Assembly: GCA_028023455.1 (NCBI GenBank)
Contig: JAQFVV010006546.1
Coordinates: 62,001-126,000, forward strand
DNA: 64,000 nucleotides
Reading direction: 5' to 3'
Origin: Epiperipatus broadwayi
Lineage: Eukaryota; Onychophora; Udeonychophora; Euonychophora; Peripatidae
The first letter of the stretch is position 1, and each line of letters begins with the position of its first letter. The notes beneath the pieces are model-generated. The model had not been told where the DNA came from. It searched no databases and was given only the letters and a program-made list of their open reading frames with translations. Made by a program: the position numbers and the translations under genes. This document shows positions 1 through 12,722 of the stretch, one piece after another.

Positions 1-470
1 TTACGATTATAATAGGCACTAATTTCTGTTACTTAAAATTTAAATAACATTACACAAGCTCCAATCTTAAAATTGCAACTATAGAAATATTTTCCTCATA
101 TGAATATTATTTATTAATTGTCCTAATAAATTAAATTGTCTACTTAAAAAAACAGTGTTTGTAAATAGATTAATGCATGCTCTTTCTTTTTATTGAATAA
201 TGGTGTTATAAAAGTGCTTTGTGAATTTTTATAATCTAAACATTTAGTTTTACATCAAATTGTACTTCAAATATGACATAAGCTGATATTGCTTAATAAT
301 TGAATGTATCAAAGATAGATAGTTAATTAGAGACTGTTTACAATTATCGACAACCAAGCTATTTTTATTTATTGATACTTGGACAGAAATAATATAATTA
401 TAATTATGTGGGTTTTTTTTTTTTTTTGCAAATAGAATTTAATATTATCAAACTCACCCATCTTTTCTTC
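1..470. other. A/T-rich non-coding DNA, no gene seen
   Basis: There is no open frame with recognisable protein content, no tRNA-like motif and no clear repeat boundary. A T-run of about 15 lies near 414-427. The stretch is probably intronic or intergenic background. Confidence 0.5.
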
Positions 471-471
471 C

Positions 472-600
472 AAAGCGTAAGCTTGTGGTTAAAACCTGTA
501 GAGGTCCCTAATATCGCATTTTACACGCATATTTTTGAGGTTACAGCCTCAGTAAATATTACTTACTTAATCAATGTGCGTTTAAATAAATTTATAATTA
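472..600 (+). repeat. R125 structured repeat, copy 1
   Basis: This is the first of three same-strand copies of a ~125-nt repeat (the others are near 39905 and 56705). The shared core reads CCTGTAGAGGTCCCTA, then a TCGCATTTT block, then a short GAGG-ttacag-CCTC hairpin, then an AGTAAATATTACTTA block, and finally a TTTAAATAAATTTATAA tail shared with copy 2. The similarity to copy 3 begins upstream at an AGCGTAAGC motif. It does not match a family I can name. A SINE central domain or the conserved tail of a LINE is the likeliest identity. The 67-codon frame across it (408-611) is not a gene. Confidence 0.6.
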
Positions 601-1835
601 CAACTATATGATTATAAGATATAGGTTTAAATATTCATACTATTAAATGTATTGATTTCATTTATTAAAGAAAAAAATGATTCTAATCAAGGGTGAGAGT
701 AGATAAAGATATATTTCAACTACCTAAGGGGGTATTTTTTCTTTTTAGTTATACAGTATTTGCCATACTCACTAGCACTTATATTATTATTATTCACTAG
801 TCCCAAAGGACTTATGGATACTTTTTTCTTCATGTGCACTTATGGAGAATTTGTTTAATATTATGGATTATTTGATTGTTCATTTAGCTATGAGACTTAG
901 TTTTTTTTTTTTCAACAACACTTTGACCTTACATTTTAGTGTTTAGTCAGAAATGTCGATTGAATAAAATAGTGATTCATTTAATGTTGTTTTAATAATA
1001 TTAAAATGGATCATGTTATGTATGCCCGATATACCTGATAATGAACAAAAGTACCATTTTATCTGAGTTTTAAGTATGTGATGTTCGATCCGAATAAGTC
1101 CTATTTGCTATGTATAATTCATTTTTAAATTAAGTTAAATCTACAGCCAAGGTATTTCGTTAAAAGTATTAAATTATAACGTATATAAAGTTTAAAGAAA
1201 AATAAATCGTAGTTTTACTATTTGTAATTAATTAGATAAATTGGAATTCCAACAGTGAAAGATAAAGTTTACTTAAAAGTAAAATGTGTTAGTTTTTTTT
1301 CTTTCAATAATTATAAATATAATAATGTGTGTACTTTTGAAACTGGATTTTTCAATTCATTATTCACAATTTAAACCTCCTGCTCTGAAATTTAAATCTC
1401 CTTCTCGAGCGTTTAGAATAACATTGCCGAATGAAATATGCATTTTATTTTGCCTAGATTGCATTTCTTAGGGTTTAATTTTTATCAATTATTTCAATAT
1501 TTGATTTTATCAAGATTTTTACTTTGTGTCATTTTTTTAAAAATCGAAACAATTTGTTCATAATTAATATAATGTTTTGATAATAAGAATATGAAATACA
1601 AATATATTGGTATATTAATAAATGTTGTAGACTAACTATTTGGGTAAAGTACGCTACGGCTAAAATTTTAATCAATGCAGTTTTTGTTTATTAGAATATC
1701 TCTCAATAACAAAAATCCCACAGCAAGTGCAAATTGATTAGTTTATCTTGGATATTTACTTGAACTAATAGCACTCGAGATTTAATCCAGGGTACAAAAA
1801 TAATAAGCACTTCAATGAGATAATTATGAAACTCC
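601..1835. other. Non-coding DNA, nothing recognised
   Basis: A/T-rich sequence with T-runs and no supported gene, RNA or mobile element. The small frame at 1286-1471 has no recognisable protein features and is probably chance. Confidence 0.45.
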
Positions 1836-1839
1836 TTTA

Positions 1840-2095
1840 TAGATTAAATGGCTACTGGCATGTTTTCTATCTCTCGGTGATTCTACTCGAGATCTACTTC
1901 AGCAACGTTATGCAACCAGGATAGCGAGTGAAAAGTGCCAGGCAGGTCATCAGATTAATCACAAAGATTGAATTACAGATTTGCACTTATTTGCATGGTT
2001 AATTAATGCTAATATCTTAGATAAACACTGCTGTGACATTCTGCTGATCAGTCAGCAGTGACGAAGTGGAAGATAGTATTAAAGTTTAGTTGAAG
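1840..2095. promoter_or_regulatory. GC-richer island with factor-site-like motifs
   Basis: Base composition rises clearly above its surroundings here. The segment holds an AGGTCA nuclear-receptor half-site (1944-1949), a GATTAATC homeodomain-type site shortly after it, an ATTTGCAT octamer (1989-1996) and a TTAATTAATG block next to the octamer. No frame stays open throughout. It looks like a possible conserved non-coding element lying upstream of the receptor exon. Such short motifs are expected several times per window by chance in DNA this A/T-rich, so the call rests mainly on composition. Confidence 0.25.
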
Positions 2096-2228
2096 CAGAC
2101 ATGTTTATGTATTTATTTAACTTTTATGAAGTTTTATATATATATTATTTTATATTTTTACAAATATCATATATGTAGATGTGTGGAATTTATGTATGGA
2201 ATTAGCACAGTTTATATATATAAATCAA

Positions 2229-2330
2229 TGACGGTTTCGTGATGTAGTAGTAACGCATTCACTTGCCACTCCAATGTCGGAGGTTCAAATCCAGGATGAG
2301 TAAAACTATAAATTTTTTTTATTAATTACA
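2229..2330 (+). repeat. tRNA-derived SINE-like fragment
   Basis: A pol III B-box-like GGTTCAAATCC at about 2281 follows an A-box-like TGATGTAGTAGTAACG by about 40 nt, which is the normal tRNA spacing. The T-stem does not pair well (ggagg against ccagg), so this is not a functional tRNA. A T-rich tail follows. It is best read as a decayed tRNA-derived SINE head. Confidence 0.5.
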
Positions 2331-2334
2331 TTTA

Positions 2335-3245
2335 TGCTTTAAATGTTTTTTTCAGTCAGAAGAACATTATTAATGTAGTTTGCCCATCCAATATTCATCT
2401 GTAAATTAATATCTAATCATTCTTTGTCAAAGGGTGAACAAAAATGGAAATTCACTCAAATTCTCACTACTCCGCAAGTCTAGTAAATTTCACTATTTTT
2501 TTTATAGAGGGGGGGAGTGTTCAATAAATCTTTGTCTTGAAGTAAACTATTTAAATATTATTTAACTTATATATGTATATATGGGGATGAATAAAATAGT
2601 TAGATTTATCCACAATATACATAAATTTGACAGAAAAAATTGAAAATATTTGTATTAATCATGAATCAAGCGTAGAAAACACAAGCAAAATGAAGGTTAC
2701 TGAAGTAGAGAAAAAATATTATTGATATCAAAGGTAGATTAAATGAAAGTTAAAGCATTCATGCAATGCTTGATTATATCACGTCATTCACTCTCTGAAA
2801 GATCAAAGACAAGCAGTTGTTGCACAACTCTTAAAATAGTCTTTGATGAAATCGTGGATTAAAATGACTATTCAAGTAAATTGACATAGATCAAACAAAT
2901 TATGAAATATAGTCTTTATGTCAGAAAAAGGACAGTAGAAAAAAGATTAGATTACTTATTTATTACTTGCATGAAGCACCATTTTCATGGTATAACTTTA
3001 TCATATTCCTATCATCATCATTCATTATTTCATTCATTACCAATCCTCTGCAGGATGAAGATCTCTCCAAGTTTAATTCAATTTACCCAATATCTATCTT
3101 ATTACTTTTACAAAACATCAGATTTAATTTAAGATATTGCATCCCCATTTATTGTCATTTCTCTTAGTAAAATATCCAACTTGGATTTATTTAATTTTAT
3201 ATTGTAGAGTTGTAATTATATTTTATTGAGTGCACAGGAAGTAGA
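2335..3245. other. Non-coding DNA, possible LINE debris
   Basis: No gene is supported. The part around 3040-3120 (CTCTCCAAGTTTAATTCAAT) resembles the decayed RTE C-terminal sequence seen on the - strand near 3860 and 41210, so some debris of that LINE may be present. A G-run lies near 2510. Confidence 0.35.
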
Positions 3246-3249
3246 TGGA

Positions 3250-3770
3250 AATACTTTAAGACAGGTTAAAACCTGTATCAAATGCACCTTGAAATATTTA
3301 TAAATAGTCAAGCAAATATCATTTTGTCATAGAGGGACTTCACACAAACCACAACACAAGATAGAGACTTTTATAAACATAAGAGCGTCTGTCTTAACTT
3401 TAAGATAAATTTCTACTTGTATAGGCCAATCTGAAGTATTCTGATTTGGGAGCATAAAATTGTTGTTCTCATAACTATTTAAATCCACTATTAATCTTCA
3501 CAAAGGTTAATTGATTAAGGAAACCATGGATTTAAACAGTGAAGAAAACAACAACTTCAGGTTCCCAAATCAGGATGCTACAGATTGGCCTATATGAGTA
3601 GAAATTTAGGTTAAACATATGGCTGCCACTCTTATCTTTATAAAAGTCGCTATGCTATCTTGTGTTATGGTTTGTGTGAGATCCCTCTATTGGCAAAATG
3701 ATATTTGCTTGACTATTTATAAATATTTCAAGGCACATTTGATACAGGTTTTAGCCTGTCTTAAAGTATT
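3250..3770. mobile_element. 521-bp foldback (palindromic) element
   Basis: The outer ends AATACTTTAAGACAGG and the complement of CCTGTCTTAAAGTATT pair. Pairing continues inward almost to the centre, through the AAACCTGTATCAAATG, TTATAAATAGTCAAGCAAAT and TAGGCCAATCTG blocks. No coding frame is present. It looks like a non-autonomous foldback element or long-arm MITE. It abuts a decayed RTE LINE on its right. No target duplication was obvious. Confidence 0.7.
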
Positions 3771-3789
3771 TAACTTTATATTGTTTTTC

Positions 3790-5330
3790 TGTTCACCACA
3801 TATTAAAAAATCTTTTTTAGATACATAAACATATTTCCTTTTAATATTAGATTATTTCTACTGAAAACATTCCATCCAAGTTTAATTCTATGATTAATTT
3901 CATTCATTATGTTTTCAATCTATATTGAAAAACCTAGTAATTAATATCGAATTCGTAATTACCAATCCTTTTCTTTTTTTGAAAAAATTCATTGAACTTT
4001 ATATTTTCTAAAGATTTGAAGCATTATTTGCCAAAAAAAAAAAAAAAATAATAAAATAAACAAAAACAATAAAAACAAAAAAAACAACAACAAACAAATC
4101 ACACCATCTTCTAAATCTAGATGGATTAAAGTTCTTCATGTATTTTTATTTCGTTAATTTTTCATTTTAATCCATAAAATATTTTTTGTAAAGTGCTGTA
4201 AATTTTTTTTGATATATGGAATTATTTTGTTGTACTCTTTTCCATATGGGTTTATCTTATTAAAACAGGCAAATTCTCCATACAGTGATGTTTAGTGGGT
4301 TTATCTCCTTAGTGTCACCTTAATCATAGCTGTTGTATTTTTATAAATATTTTTCAGATATATTTCAGATTTATATTTTTTATGATTCAAAACGTTAATG
4401 ATCATAGAATTGCTTATAGAAGCAAATGTCTGCTTATAATCCATAAAACCAAAGCATAATCGCAACTCATATTTATTAGTACTTTTTTTTTTTATAAATT
4501 CTTTTAAGACTTGGATGTGAACCACTATGGCATGGTTAATACGTTTTCAGAATAATTTTTGTCTCTGTAGTTATGCATTAACACATCGCATTTCACTAAT
4601 AGATGATTACTTCATGTGTTGAATCTATTTAGCTCATTAAGGTCTTCAATAACATATTTTCTGCTAGTCAAAATATAATCCAATTCTGATAGCGTTTCTT
4701 TGGATGATTTCATGTTTATTATTTTTGTCAAAAAAAAAAAAAGTAATATTATGCCGTTTTTTTTATAAAATTTACAAGTATGAGTCCCATATCATTTCTA
4801 TCTCCTTTATTGCTTTTTCATTTTCCAATAGTTTATTAATTGTATCATTAAAGTCTTCTAATTTTAAAATGTTTAGTCTGATCAAAAGCATTTTGTATAT
4901 TCATATGAAACTCTCATATTTCTTCATTACAATATGAACTCACTAGGCATAAACCTGAATTATCTGCATTTGGTATCTTCTATTAATTTGAATAACTAAT
5001 CTTGCCACTCTGGTAATATACCACCAGTATTTACATCTGTGTTCTTTCAATTTTATTTATAATAAATCCCATTCCATTTGTCTTTATAATAAAGTACATG
5101 TCCATTTTTTAATCAATTGTCTCTTCACCTTTTTTCTAACTTTACAAAGTAAAACAATACCCCATTTAATATTAGATAGTGCTTAAATAAAAGATTATCA
5201 TCAAATAACCAGCCAAATTTGCAATCATAAAATCTTAACATCTTTTCTCTTCATTCACCAGCTATTGTCGTGACTGAAAACTTTACAGTCTTCTGAAAAT
5301 AAGGTCCACAATTATTTTTGTTTGTCATGG
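3790..5330 (-). pseudogene. Decayed RTE-clade LINE (endonuclease + RT)
   Basis: Read on the - strand, an APE-endonuclease-like segment appears around 5060-4920 (a QIIQVYA-like string). A second piece near 4690-4570 reads LDYILTSRKYVI and then SNHLLVKCDV, the usual end of an RTE endonuclease. Reverse transcriptase follows at 4525-4301 (CFGFMDYKQTF, then KNIYKNTTAMIKV). A C-terminal piece lies near 3960-3800. Stops and a large internal deletion between endonuclease and RT show it is dead. It belongs to the same family as the + strand copy at 43.6-46.6 kb. Confidence 0.65.
4262..4300. repeat. Solo foldback-family terminus
   Basis: The sequence TTAAAACAGGCAAATTCTCC, followed by ATACAGTG, matches the outer end of the FB-1 foldback family found complete at 9.3 and 45.4 kb. 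Only about 33 bp is present, inside the decayed RTE copy. It is either the remnant of a deleted FB-1 insertion or a chance resemblance; the length of the match favours a remnant. Confidence 0.4.
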
Positions 5331-5334
5331 TTGT

Positions 5335-6585
5335 AATATCTATAAAAAGATCATTCACACATATGTTTATGTTGTTTTAAAAAAAAAACTCAACTGATAT
5401 TTCAGTTAAAAACCATTAGACAATTGACAAGAAAAACTATGATGTTCCCTGTTTTTAAACTCAGAGGTAACATTTACTACCTTGGCTGATGCATTTTATT
5501 AATTAAACAGGCCACATGAATTGTATACTATATAAATAATCACATGGTAATAAACAGTTGCAATAACAAAAACATAAGGAGTGGGGATTAGGAATTTGCC
5601 TGCCTTCTATCTTTAAAACTTCAAATATGAATCGAAGTGTTTCTTTCTGCAGCCAATACTCCTAATGATTAATGATTTTTTGAAAAATTAAAAAAAATAT
5701 TGCCATTTGTCATATTTTTGTTGGTATAAATTATTTCAATTTTATTAATAGACCTCTGTTATGAAATAATAAAAATTTGATTTAATGTAACCCTTCTTTG
5801 ATCTTTGGCATTTTACTTAGTACAAATTTTTAAATAAAGTCAATAAGTATGGGGGGGGGGGGTAGAATCTGAAGTTGGAAATTTAAGTCTTTGCTATCTG
5901 AACAATGGTTTTAAAATAAGTAATAACTTTCATTTTTTAAACATGAAGTTTGTGGTGATGGAATTTACAAATAATAATCAGCTGTAGACACTTAACGAAT
6001 GTTTTCATAATTATTATATATATGCTCTTTTCTGATAGAATTATCTGATTATTATGTAAAAGAATAGCAAAACAGTTTTAAATACCCCAATTATACAACA
6101 AAGATTTTTTTAGCAATTTTTTTTATTTCACTCCAGTATCTGTCATTTCTTGTACTTATAGTCTATTTAAAATTATAAATAAGGATAGGAAATACATATC
6201 CACTTTTCTGATCTATTTTTAGTATTGTCTTGAACTACAGATATTTTAATAGGTTCGTTTAAGCATGATGGTTGTGATCATGTGACCCATATATATACAT
6301 CGGAAGATGCTGCACTAATTAATATAGCTTCCGAATATTAGCTTTGAGTCTTATATAATTATCAATGCTGTAAAGTCTATCGTTTTATATATATATCACT
6401 ATTAACAAACATTCATAAAAAAAGATGTGATCATATGTATATATGTATGTTCATATACTTTCAAGCTCCTCTTAATATAAACCGAGCACTGATATATATA
6501 TATATATATATATGGCGGTGATCTGGACCAAGTGATGGATGCTGGTTTAGCATGAAATATGTATATTGGAAACCATTCATTTTTT
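5335..6585. other. Non-coding DNA with G-run and TA tract
   Basis: A/T-rich DNA without a supported gene. It contains a run of about 12 G near 5851 and a (TA)n tract near 6492-6513. Confidence 0.45.
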
Positions 6586-6589
6586 TCAC

Positions 6590-6715
6590 ATGTGTGTGGT
6601 CATGTTATCGGTTGTATGAGATAGAGTGGATGGCTGAAGGAGCTTGAAAGTCTGTGTTCAAATCCTTTATATTACATCTGGACTCTAGGTATATAAAATA
6701 TACTTGTATTTAAAA
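6590..6715 (+). repeat. SINE-B copy 1
   Basis: This shares a block with the copies near 16570 and 53375: TGAGATAGAGTGG, then a TTGAAAGTCTGTGTTCAAAT stretch, then ATATTACAT. The TGTTCAAATCC part is a B-box, which suggests a tRNA-derived SINE. The right-hand part is A/T-rich tail. It is decayed. Confidence 0.5.
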
Positions 6716-6719
6716 CATT

Positions 6720-7475
6720 ATATGTATATTTCTTTGGGTAATCTGTATTTATTATAGAAAGTGTCTAACTATCTGATATTAGGCAACGAGCAAATTTAAA
6801 AAAATAAAACTAAGCAGTTCACGTGAACATAAAAATTTCTATACTTTTTTGTCTTAAAAAGTATTAATTGTGACTCGACTACTGCATTAAACCATATAGG
6901 AAAATGTGTGAAAAGATATTTGATTCTATAAGCTGTTGGAATTAAGCCTTGAATTATTATCACATAGAAAACTAGGATATTATCAAATTCTAAAAACATA
7001 TTTACAAAAGTATAATAACAATCATTAGACTAATATAGTGAGAACATTTTTTTTTTTTTGCAAGAGTAAATTTAAGATTATTCCATTTCTCTGAAATGTT
7101 ATATAGCGGTTTTATCGAAAGTATTTTGGGGATTAAAGTGGGAAATAGTAAAAGCAAAAATAAAATGAAATTACTTAAGTATTTTAAATATTTTGATGCA
7201 GAAAATTTTACAGTAATTATCTGAAAACAAAGAAGAGAGGATTTAAAAAAAAATGGTAGTAATGAATTAATGGAGATTATTAAGTATAAATACTTTAATC
7301 AAATTATTAAAACAAACAGAAACATAACAATTCATAGAATGACACTTTGATAGATAATTTTGATAAAAAAATACTACGAGAAATGCATCTTAGTGTTTAA
7401 AATTTATTTTTTGAAAATAAAAATGATTTGCTATTGCTTAATCCATGACAAATACAGAGAATACCTAATAAAGAG
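6720..7475. other. Non-coding DNA, nothing recognised
   Basis: A/T-rich sequence. The 67-codon - strand frame at 6796-6999 has no recognisable features and is probably chance. Confidence 0.45.
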
Positions 7476-7479
7476 CAAT

Positions 7480-7755
7480 ACAGAGTTTCAGAATCTATTT
7501 TTAAAAATACTTTAGAAGATGACTTTGGGATTAACAAGGAGGATCAAAAGCAAAATATATGGGTAAAATTACAAACTGATACCCAGGCATCATTGAGAGA
7601 ATTAAGATTAAAATGTGTCTCAGTAAAATATATTGCTAAAAATCATGATATCATATAGAAAAAAATCTATGAATCCAGGAGTTGGATTAAACCCAGAGAG
7701 ACTTCTATTCGCAATGGACTGTCGTAGTCGAAAATGATGGTGATGATGATATATT
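7480..7755 (+). pseudogene. RTE LINE 3' tail fragment
   Basis: The translation is weakly like the C-terminal region of RTE ORFs (a W-containing stretch before a basic region). The segment ends in a GATGGTGATGATGATAT tail, the short-trinucleotide type of 3' end typical of RTE elements. Upstream domains are absent, consistent with 5' truncation at insertion. Identification rests on weak protein similarity plus the tail. Confidence 0.4.
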
Positions 7756-7759
7756 ACTA

Positions 7760-9310
7760 TAAATAACTACTGCTAGAGAAGAGTTTTTCCAATGTTTGTC
7801 AAAAAATATTTTGAGATTTTTCTTTATCAAGTTAACTTTTTGATCTTATCAATGCGTCTCATGTTAGTTCTTTTATTAAGACTCGTAATTTTCGATAAGA
7901 CTTGATTATTATCTCCTCCACCCCTCTCTCCCTTTCATTTATATATATATACGTACATACTGTAAACATATAAGTTGCATTTGATCATATTTTCAACGCT
8001 TATTATCATGCAAGACTTATTACATTCTTGAATTTTCAATTATTTTTTGCATAAAAGTGAAGCTACTTATATTGATAGCATAATAATGCACCTGTTTAAA
8101 AACAATCTTTTATCCTAAAAAAAAAGCTCAAATCAAGTTATGCCTGGTCTACTTTCTTAATGAAAGACTATAAAGAACAGCTGTATCTTTTACAATTATT
8201 CTATTGTCTCAAAAAAAATATTAGAAAGCTTCCTTCCACATTAATTTAATATAATCGAATTGATTTTCAAAATATATTATTAGAGAATTTTTTTAACTTA
8301 GAGTATGATGTTGATATCATTTAAACATTCAAGAAAAAAAATGTAATTACATCTTGTCTGTTAAAAATGTGTGTGCAAAAGAGTATATCTATATATTATT
8401 TAAGTGTTCAAGCATATACTTCACTGGCATGCAATTAAGTCCTTATTAACTATTTTAATAAATAGAGTCTGCCTGATTGTATTAAAATAGAATATTAATT
8501 TGAGATTCTGTTGGACGGTTTTCAATTTAAAAATGTATTTATATGTGTAATACGTAAGTACATCGCTATATAAAAGCAAATTGATCTCAAACATGCAACC
8601 CAAAAAACGATTATCATCAATGACCCCCCCCCCCGTCTAAAGATAAAAATAAAAACAAGTTTGTTTGCATTCTTAGACTTATTTGAAAATCTTTTTTAAA
8701 AAATTAAACTGGAAATTTTTTATTTTAACTTCTATTGCTTTCGTATTATTAATGCAAAACATTAATATATATAGTTGAGTATTTTCAATAGATAAAACGT
8801 ATTGACAAATTTCTTTTCTTTTTCCATTTATAGACATCATTCTGAGTTTATCTCTCCAAGTATTTCAATAATATATTCGATCATTGGTAACTTATTTTTG
8901 CGATAAAATAATTAAAAAGTAACTATAGAACTTGTAATCTCAAAAATGTTTCACAATTATTTATTCTCTTGCTCGAAAATAGTGGAATTCAGAAAACACT
9001 ATTCTAATATTTTTTTTTAATTTATCAAAGTTATAGACTATTATTCTAATTATTAGATGGGACGTCGAACTCCGATAATGCGCTATTACTTTAAATATTG
9101 TAAGAGTTTAAAAAACTTAAATGAATCACTTAAGTTTAGAGTGCATTTCTATAAATACACCAACTTTTACTGATCATGTTTAATAAAAATTAAAATATAT
9201 TTGTCACATTCAATTTCTAATGTTTCCATTTTGCAGTTATTTAATTAAGTTTTTTTTCATTTGATTGGAGCATAGACTTATACTTATGCAAATAATTTAT
9301 TCATAACGAA
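7760..9310. other. Non-coding DNA, nothing recognised
   Basis: Very A/T-rich, with a short pyrimidine tract near 7915-7935 and a C-run of 11 or more near 8622. No gene, RNA or complete repeat is supported. The 60-codon frame at 8421-8603 has no recognisable features. Confidence 0.45.
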
Positions 9311-9317
9311 TATTGAT

Positions 9318-9948
9318 ATTAAAATAGGCAAAACTCTCCATATAGTAGTGCCATTCAGAGCAAGCTAGAGTAATCAATGGATGCCAGAAGGCTTGTGCAT
9401 AAAATCCCTGTCTAGTGCCTACTCATCCAATGTACCCAGACTAGTTGCTAGCTTGTGGCTTTTGTCAGTGAGGAGCTTTGAATCTGAGAGCACTGCACCT
9501 AGATCTTAGCATCTAAGGCAATCCTCCAGCAGTCATCTTTTATCTCTACTTAACTACAAACTATGAGTCTAAAATTGGAAAATACAATAATATTTTCAAT
9601 CCAAGCCCATTAGCTTATATAGTCATATAGATCTGAACTCAGTTCAGTATTCATACATTTTGGTGTCTTTGGTTCTTTAATAACCATAGTCACCACTATC
9701 CTATTATGCAGGATTGGTATTAAACCACTAAACATCACATGATCATCATTTCTTATGCTTGTTCATAACTGTTATTAAAACAGGCAAAACTCTCTATACA
9801 GTATAGGGATTTTATGCACAAGTCTTCTGGCATCTATTGATTACTCTGGATTTCACTGAGTGGCACTACTGTATGGAGAGTTCTGCATGTTTTAATAACA
9901 GTTACGAGCAAGCATAGAAAATGGTGATCACGTGAAGTTTAGTAGTTG
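9318..9948. mobile_element. FB-1 foldback element, copy A
   Basis: The left end AAAATAGGCAAAACTCTCCA is mirrored by TGGAGAGTTCTGCATGTTTT near 9883-9902. An internal second end (AAAACAGGCAAAACTCTC) near 9779 and a mirrored GATCATCATTTCTTATGCTT-type block show a composite structure: one long left arm followed by truncated arms. It has no ORF. It is the same family as 45387-46249 and is diverged at 21661-22940. On the - strand the arm carries a decayed CTGA-stem-GAAAC core like the other FB elements. Confidence 0.7.
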
Positions 9949-10214
9949 AATATGGATATTTAAAGCTAATATAATTTTGGTATTTGTTTGCTTATTAATT
10001 AATATAGATGGAAATATAATGGATAAAATTAATTATAGAATTAAATTTGAATGATATAACTTAGTATTAAATGTAATTATAGGGGATTTGAACCCAGATT
10101 TTTAAGCTCCAGGGATATAAGTGTATCTGTATTTAAATATTAATATTAAATGAAAATACAACTGACTGAAAAGAAAAGTTTTTAATAGATATGTTTTATC
10201 AATTTTTGGTTAAA

Positions 10215-10605
10215 GATCTGAGAGTGGTCAGTTGATGAAAGAGCACTACAGAGTCTTCAAACTACTGAACAAAGTATGGAGAGATGTGATGTATATTGGA
10301 AGTATCAAGAAGATATTGAAAGTGGAATATATGGATGAGAGAACAAATTGCAACATTGATTTCATTAAAAGAATTAATGATTAAAATGATGTTAGGCTGG
10401 TCATATTGCCAAAAAAGATGAAACGAGATGAATGGTTAAAGTTTAAAATTAAACCCCAAAAGATTGTAAAAGATCCAGATAGAAATTGCATGGGAGATGA
10501 ATGGATAAGATAAAAAAATTTGCTGGTATGATCAGGAGAAAAGAAACTATGAGTTAAAAAAAAGAGTTAAACTTGGAGGTCTGCAATCTTCAGTAAGCCA
10601 ATAAT
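10215..10605 (+). pseudogene. RTE LINE C-terminal fragment
   Basis: The + strand translation contains RALQSLQTTEQSMERCDVY followed, after stops and frame shifts, by an AGHIAKKDETRW-like string. This matches the conserved C-terminal region of RTE-type ORFs (GHIARxxDxRW). Endonuclease and reverse transcriptase are missing, as expected for a 5'-truncated insertion. It contains multiple stops and is dead. Confidence 0.6.
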
Positions 10606-10609
10606 TATT

Positions 10610-11050
10610 TAAAGTGATGTTCAAATGATAAAAAAACTGCACAAATTATTATTTTTTATTTGGCTAAAAATGTATTTTCATTTTAGTCTCTAGAAGGTAC
10701 ATTTGCTAAGTACACAATGATTTGATAACACATGCACATATATCAACAGCTTTTTTTAAAACGGTCTCTGGTAAAAAAAAAAAAAAACTTCACTTCTGCT
10801 ATGAAAAAAATAACAAGAGATAAAATGGTGCAACAATTATTATTATGAAACATAAAGAACAAACCTGAACGATTGTAAAAAATTATTAGTCTATCAGTAA
10901 AGAAGATATTAATTCTCAGTGGTGAGGATTTTTAAGTTTTCTGTTTTTATTTTATCTCTTACTAAAAATAACTAGAGACCAATTTTTTAAAAAACATTTT
11001 GATCTGAATTCAAACTTTGGTCACAAGTATGGAAAAGAAGTATTAAACAT
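10610..11050. other. Non-coding DNA, nothing recognised
   Basis: A/T-rich DNA with several poly-A stretches (for example near 10775). Nothing further can be supported. Confidence 0.4.
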
Positions 11051-11054
11051 TATA

Positions 11055-11115
11055 TCACAAGGTTTCTATTTCTGCTAAAACTAGTCTTCTGGGTGAAATA
11101 TTTAAAGCAGCAATG
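11055..11115 (+). repeat. Degraded hammerhead-like repeat fragment
   Basis: CTAGTCTTCTGGGTGAAATA, preceded by TCTGCTAAAA and followed by TTTAAAGCAG, aligns with the repeat at 60165-60235 (CCAGTCTTCTGGTTGAAATA). The CTGATGA core has become CTGCTAA and stem II has a mismatch. It is a decayed member of the same family; only about 60 bp is recognisable. Confidence 0.5.
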
Positions 11116-11119
11116 TAGA

Positions 11120-12720
11120 TAAGAAATTGTCTTTTTTTAAGGCAAAAAAAAATATATCCTCTTGTCAGATTTTATCTTTTTTTGTTGTTGTTTCCAAGGT
11201 CTCCTTATGTATATACTTCAAGAATAATTAAAAAATTGGAACTTTTTGAATAGAATTTTAAATTATAAAGTTGAAATTAAAAAAAAAAAATTACATGTTC
11301 AAAAGTTAAGTCATATTTTCTAAATCAAAACAAATAGCTTATAAAGTTTTAAAAATGGTTTTTTAAAAGTCTGAGTTTTAAAAATTACCAATTACAGAAT
11401 TTCTATAGTTGAAAAAAAAAGGAACTATTTATCTTAAAAAATATTATATGTATAATGAAAATAAATTAAATTCTCTATGTAATCTGTAAATAACAAAAGC
11501 TGAGTGTCATTCAGTGTAGCGAACTAGATTCATGGTAATCAACTGTTAGAAAATCAGAAAACGTTAATGACTAAAATTTCAGAACATTTTCAATTGTGTA
11601 CTACTAAATCTTAGATCCAACGTACTAAAATTAACAATAGGTTAAACCACCTTAATTTTTATTATTTTTTATTATTTCACACAATAATAGTATTCTGAAA
11701 GTAACAATCATACCCAAACTTTTTTACATGACAAAAAAAAAAATAGAATTTTATTAAAGATTAGATTTAGATGTTTTATACGGACAAATTTGTTGTTTAA
11801 GACCAATAAATTATCTTTAGTTTCATCATAGTAAATGGTAAACAATTTGATCTCTTACATGCATTAAAATGCACAATTGAACGGTCTGATTTATGCATAT
11901 CCTTAGTATTATTTACCATATATTTAAAAATAAAACAATATAAGCCCTGTAATAATATCTTTGGAAACATTTTTTTTTTTCAATTTTAAATACAATTCAG
12001 AAATGTAAGACAAAGAAATTCATTTGCTATTAATTTTAATCTCACTGTTATTAAACAGTTTTTAAATGTCTATAGGACAAAATCTTACTATAACCTATCT
12101 TTAATAAATATTTACTAGAATTTCTATGATGAAAAAAAAAAAATCCTAAAAGCTTATAATGTCATTTAAAGGAATTTTAAAACATATACAAATACTTCAT
12201 TAATATATCTTCTATGTGTATCATTACAATTTCCATCCAATATTAGAATAATATAATCATCAGTCTCTGACATCATCAAATTGCAAACAAGTTCACTACA
12301 AACAAATCTATTGACAAACTCTCCTTCATTGAAAGAATTAATTTTAATTTGAAAATTCATTTTAATATATCAACAATAACTTCTGTTTAATGTTTACTTA
12401 CGCTATGTGTCAAGCACAGCTTTTAATAATGTAAACGAGACCATAATATACAATGTATATACAAACGAGACTATAATATAGATATAAACTGTTTTACCTG
12501 AATTTAAAAATAGACTTAATAACAAGTTTACTAACGCCCTGTATTTTCTATAACTATTTCGCTACTAATTGAGGTCTTTATGATAATAGCAATCTCCAAA
12601 ATTAATTATTAATCTAAGAAGAAACATTTTCTTATCCAGTTTAATGGCTACAAATAAACACGGACTATTATAGATGAAGAATAAATTATCAGATATTATT
12701 TTTTATGTGTTATATATATA
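11120..12720. other. Non-coding DNA, nothing recognised
   Basis: A/T-rich DNA with poly-A and poly-T runs. The 64-codon - strand frame at 12166-12360 shows no domain I recognise and no codon bias, so it is left uncalled. Confidence 0.45.
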
Positions 12721-12722
12721 TA

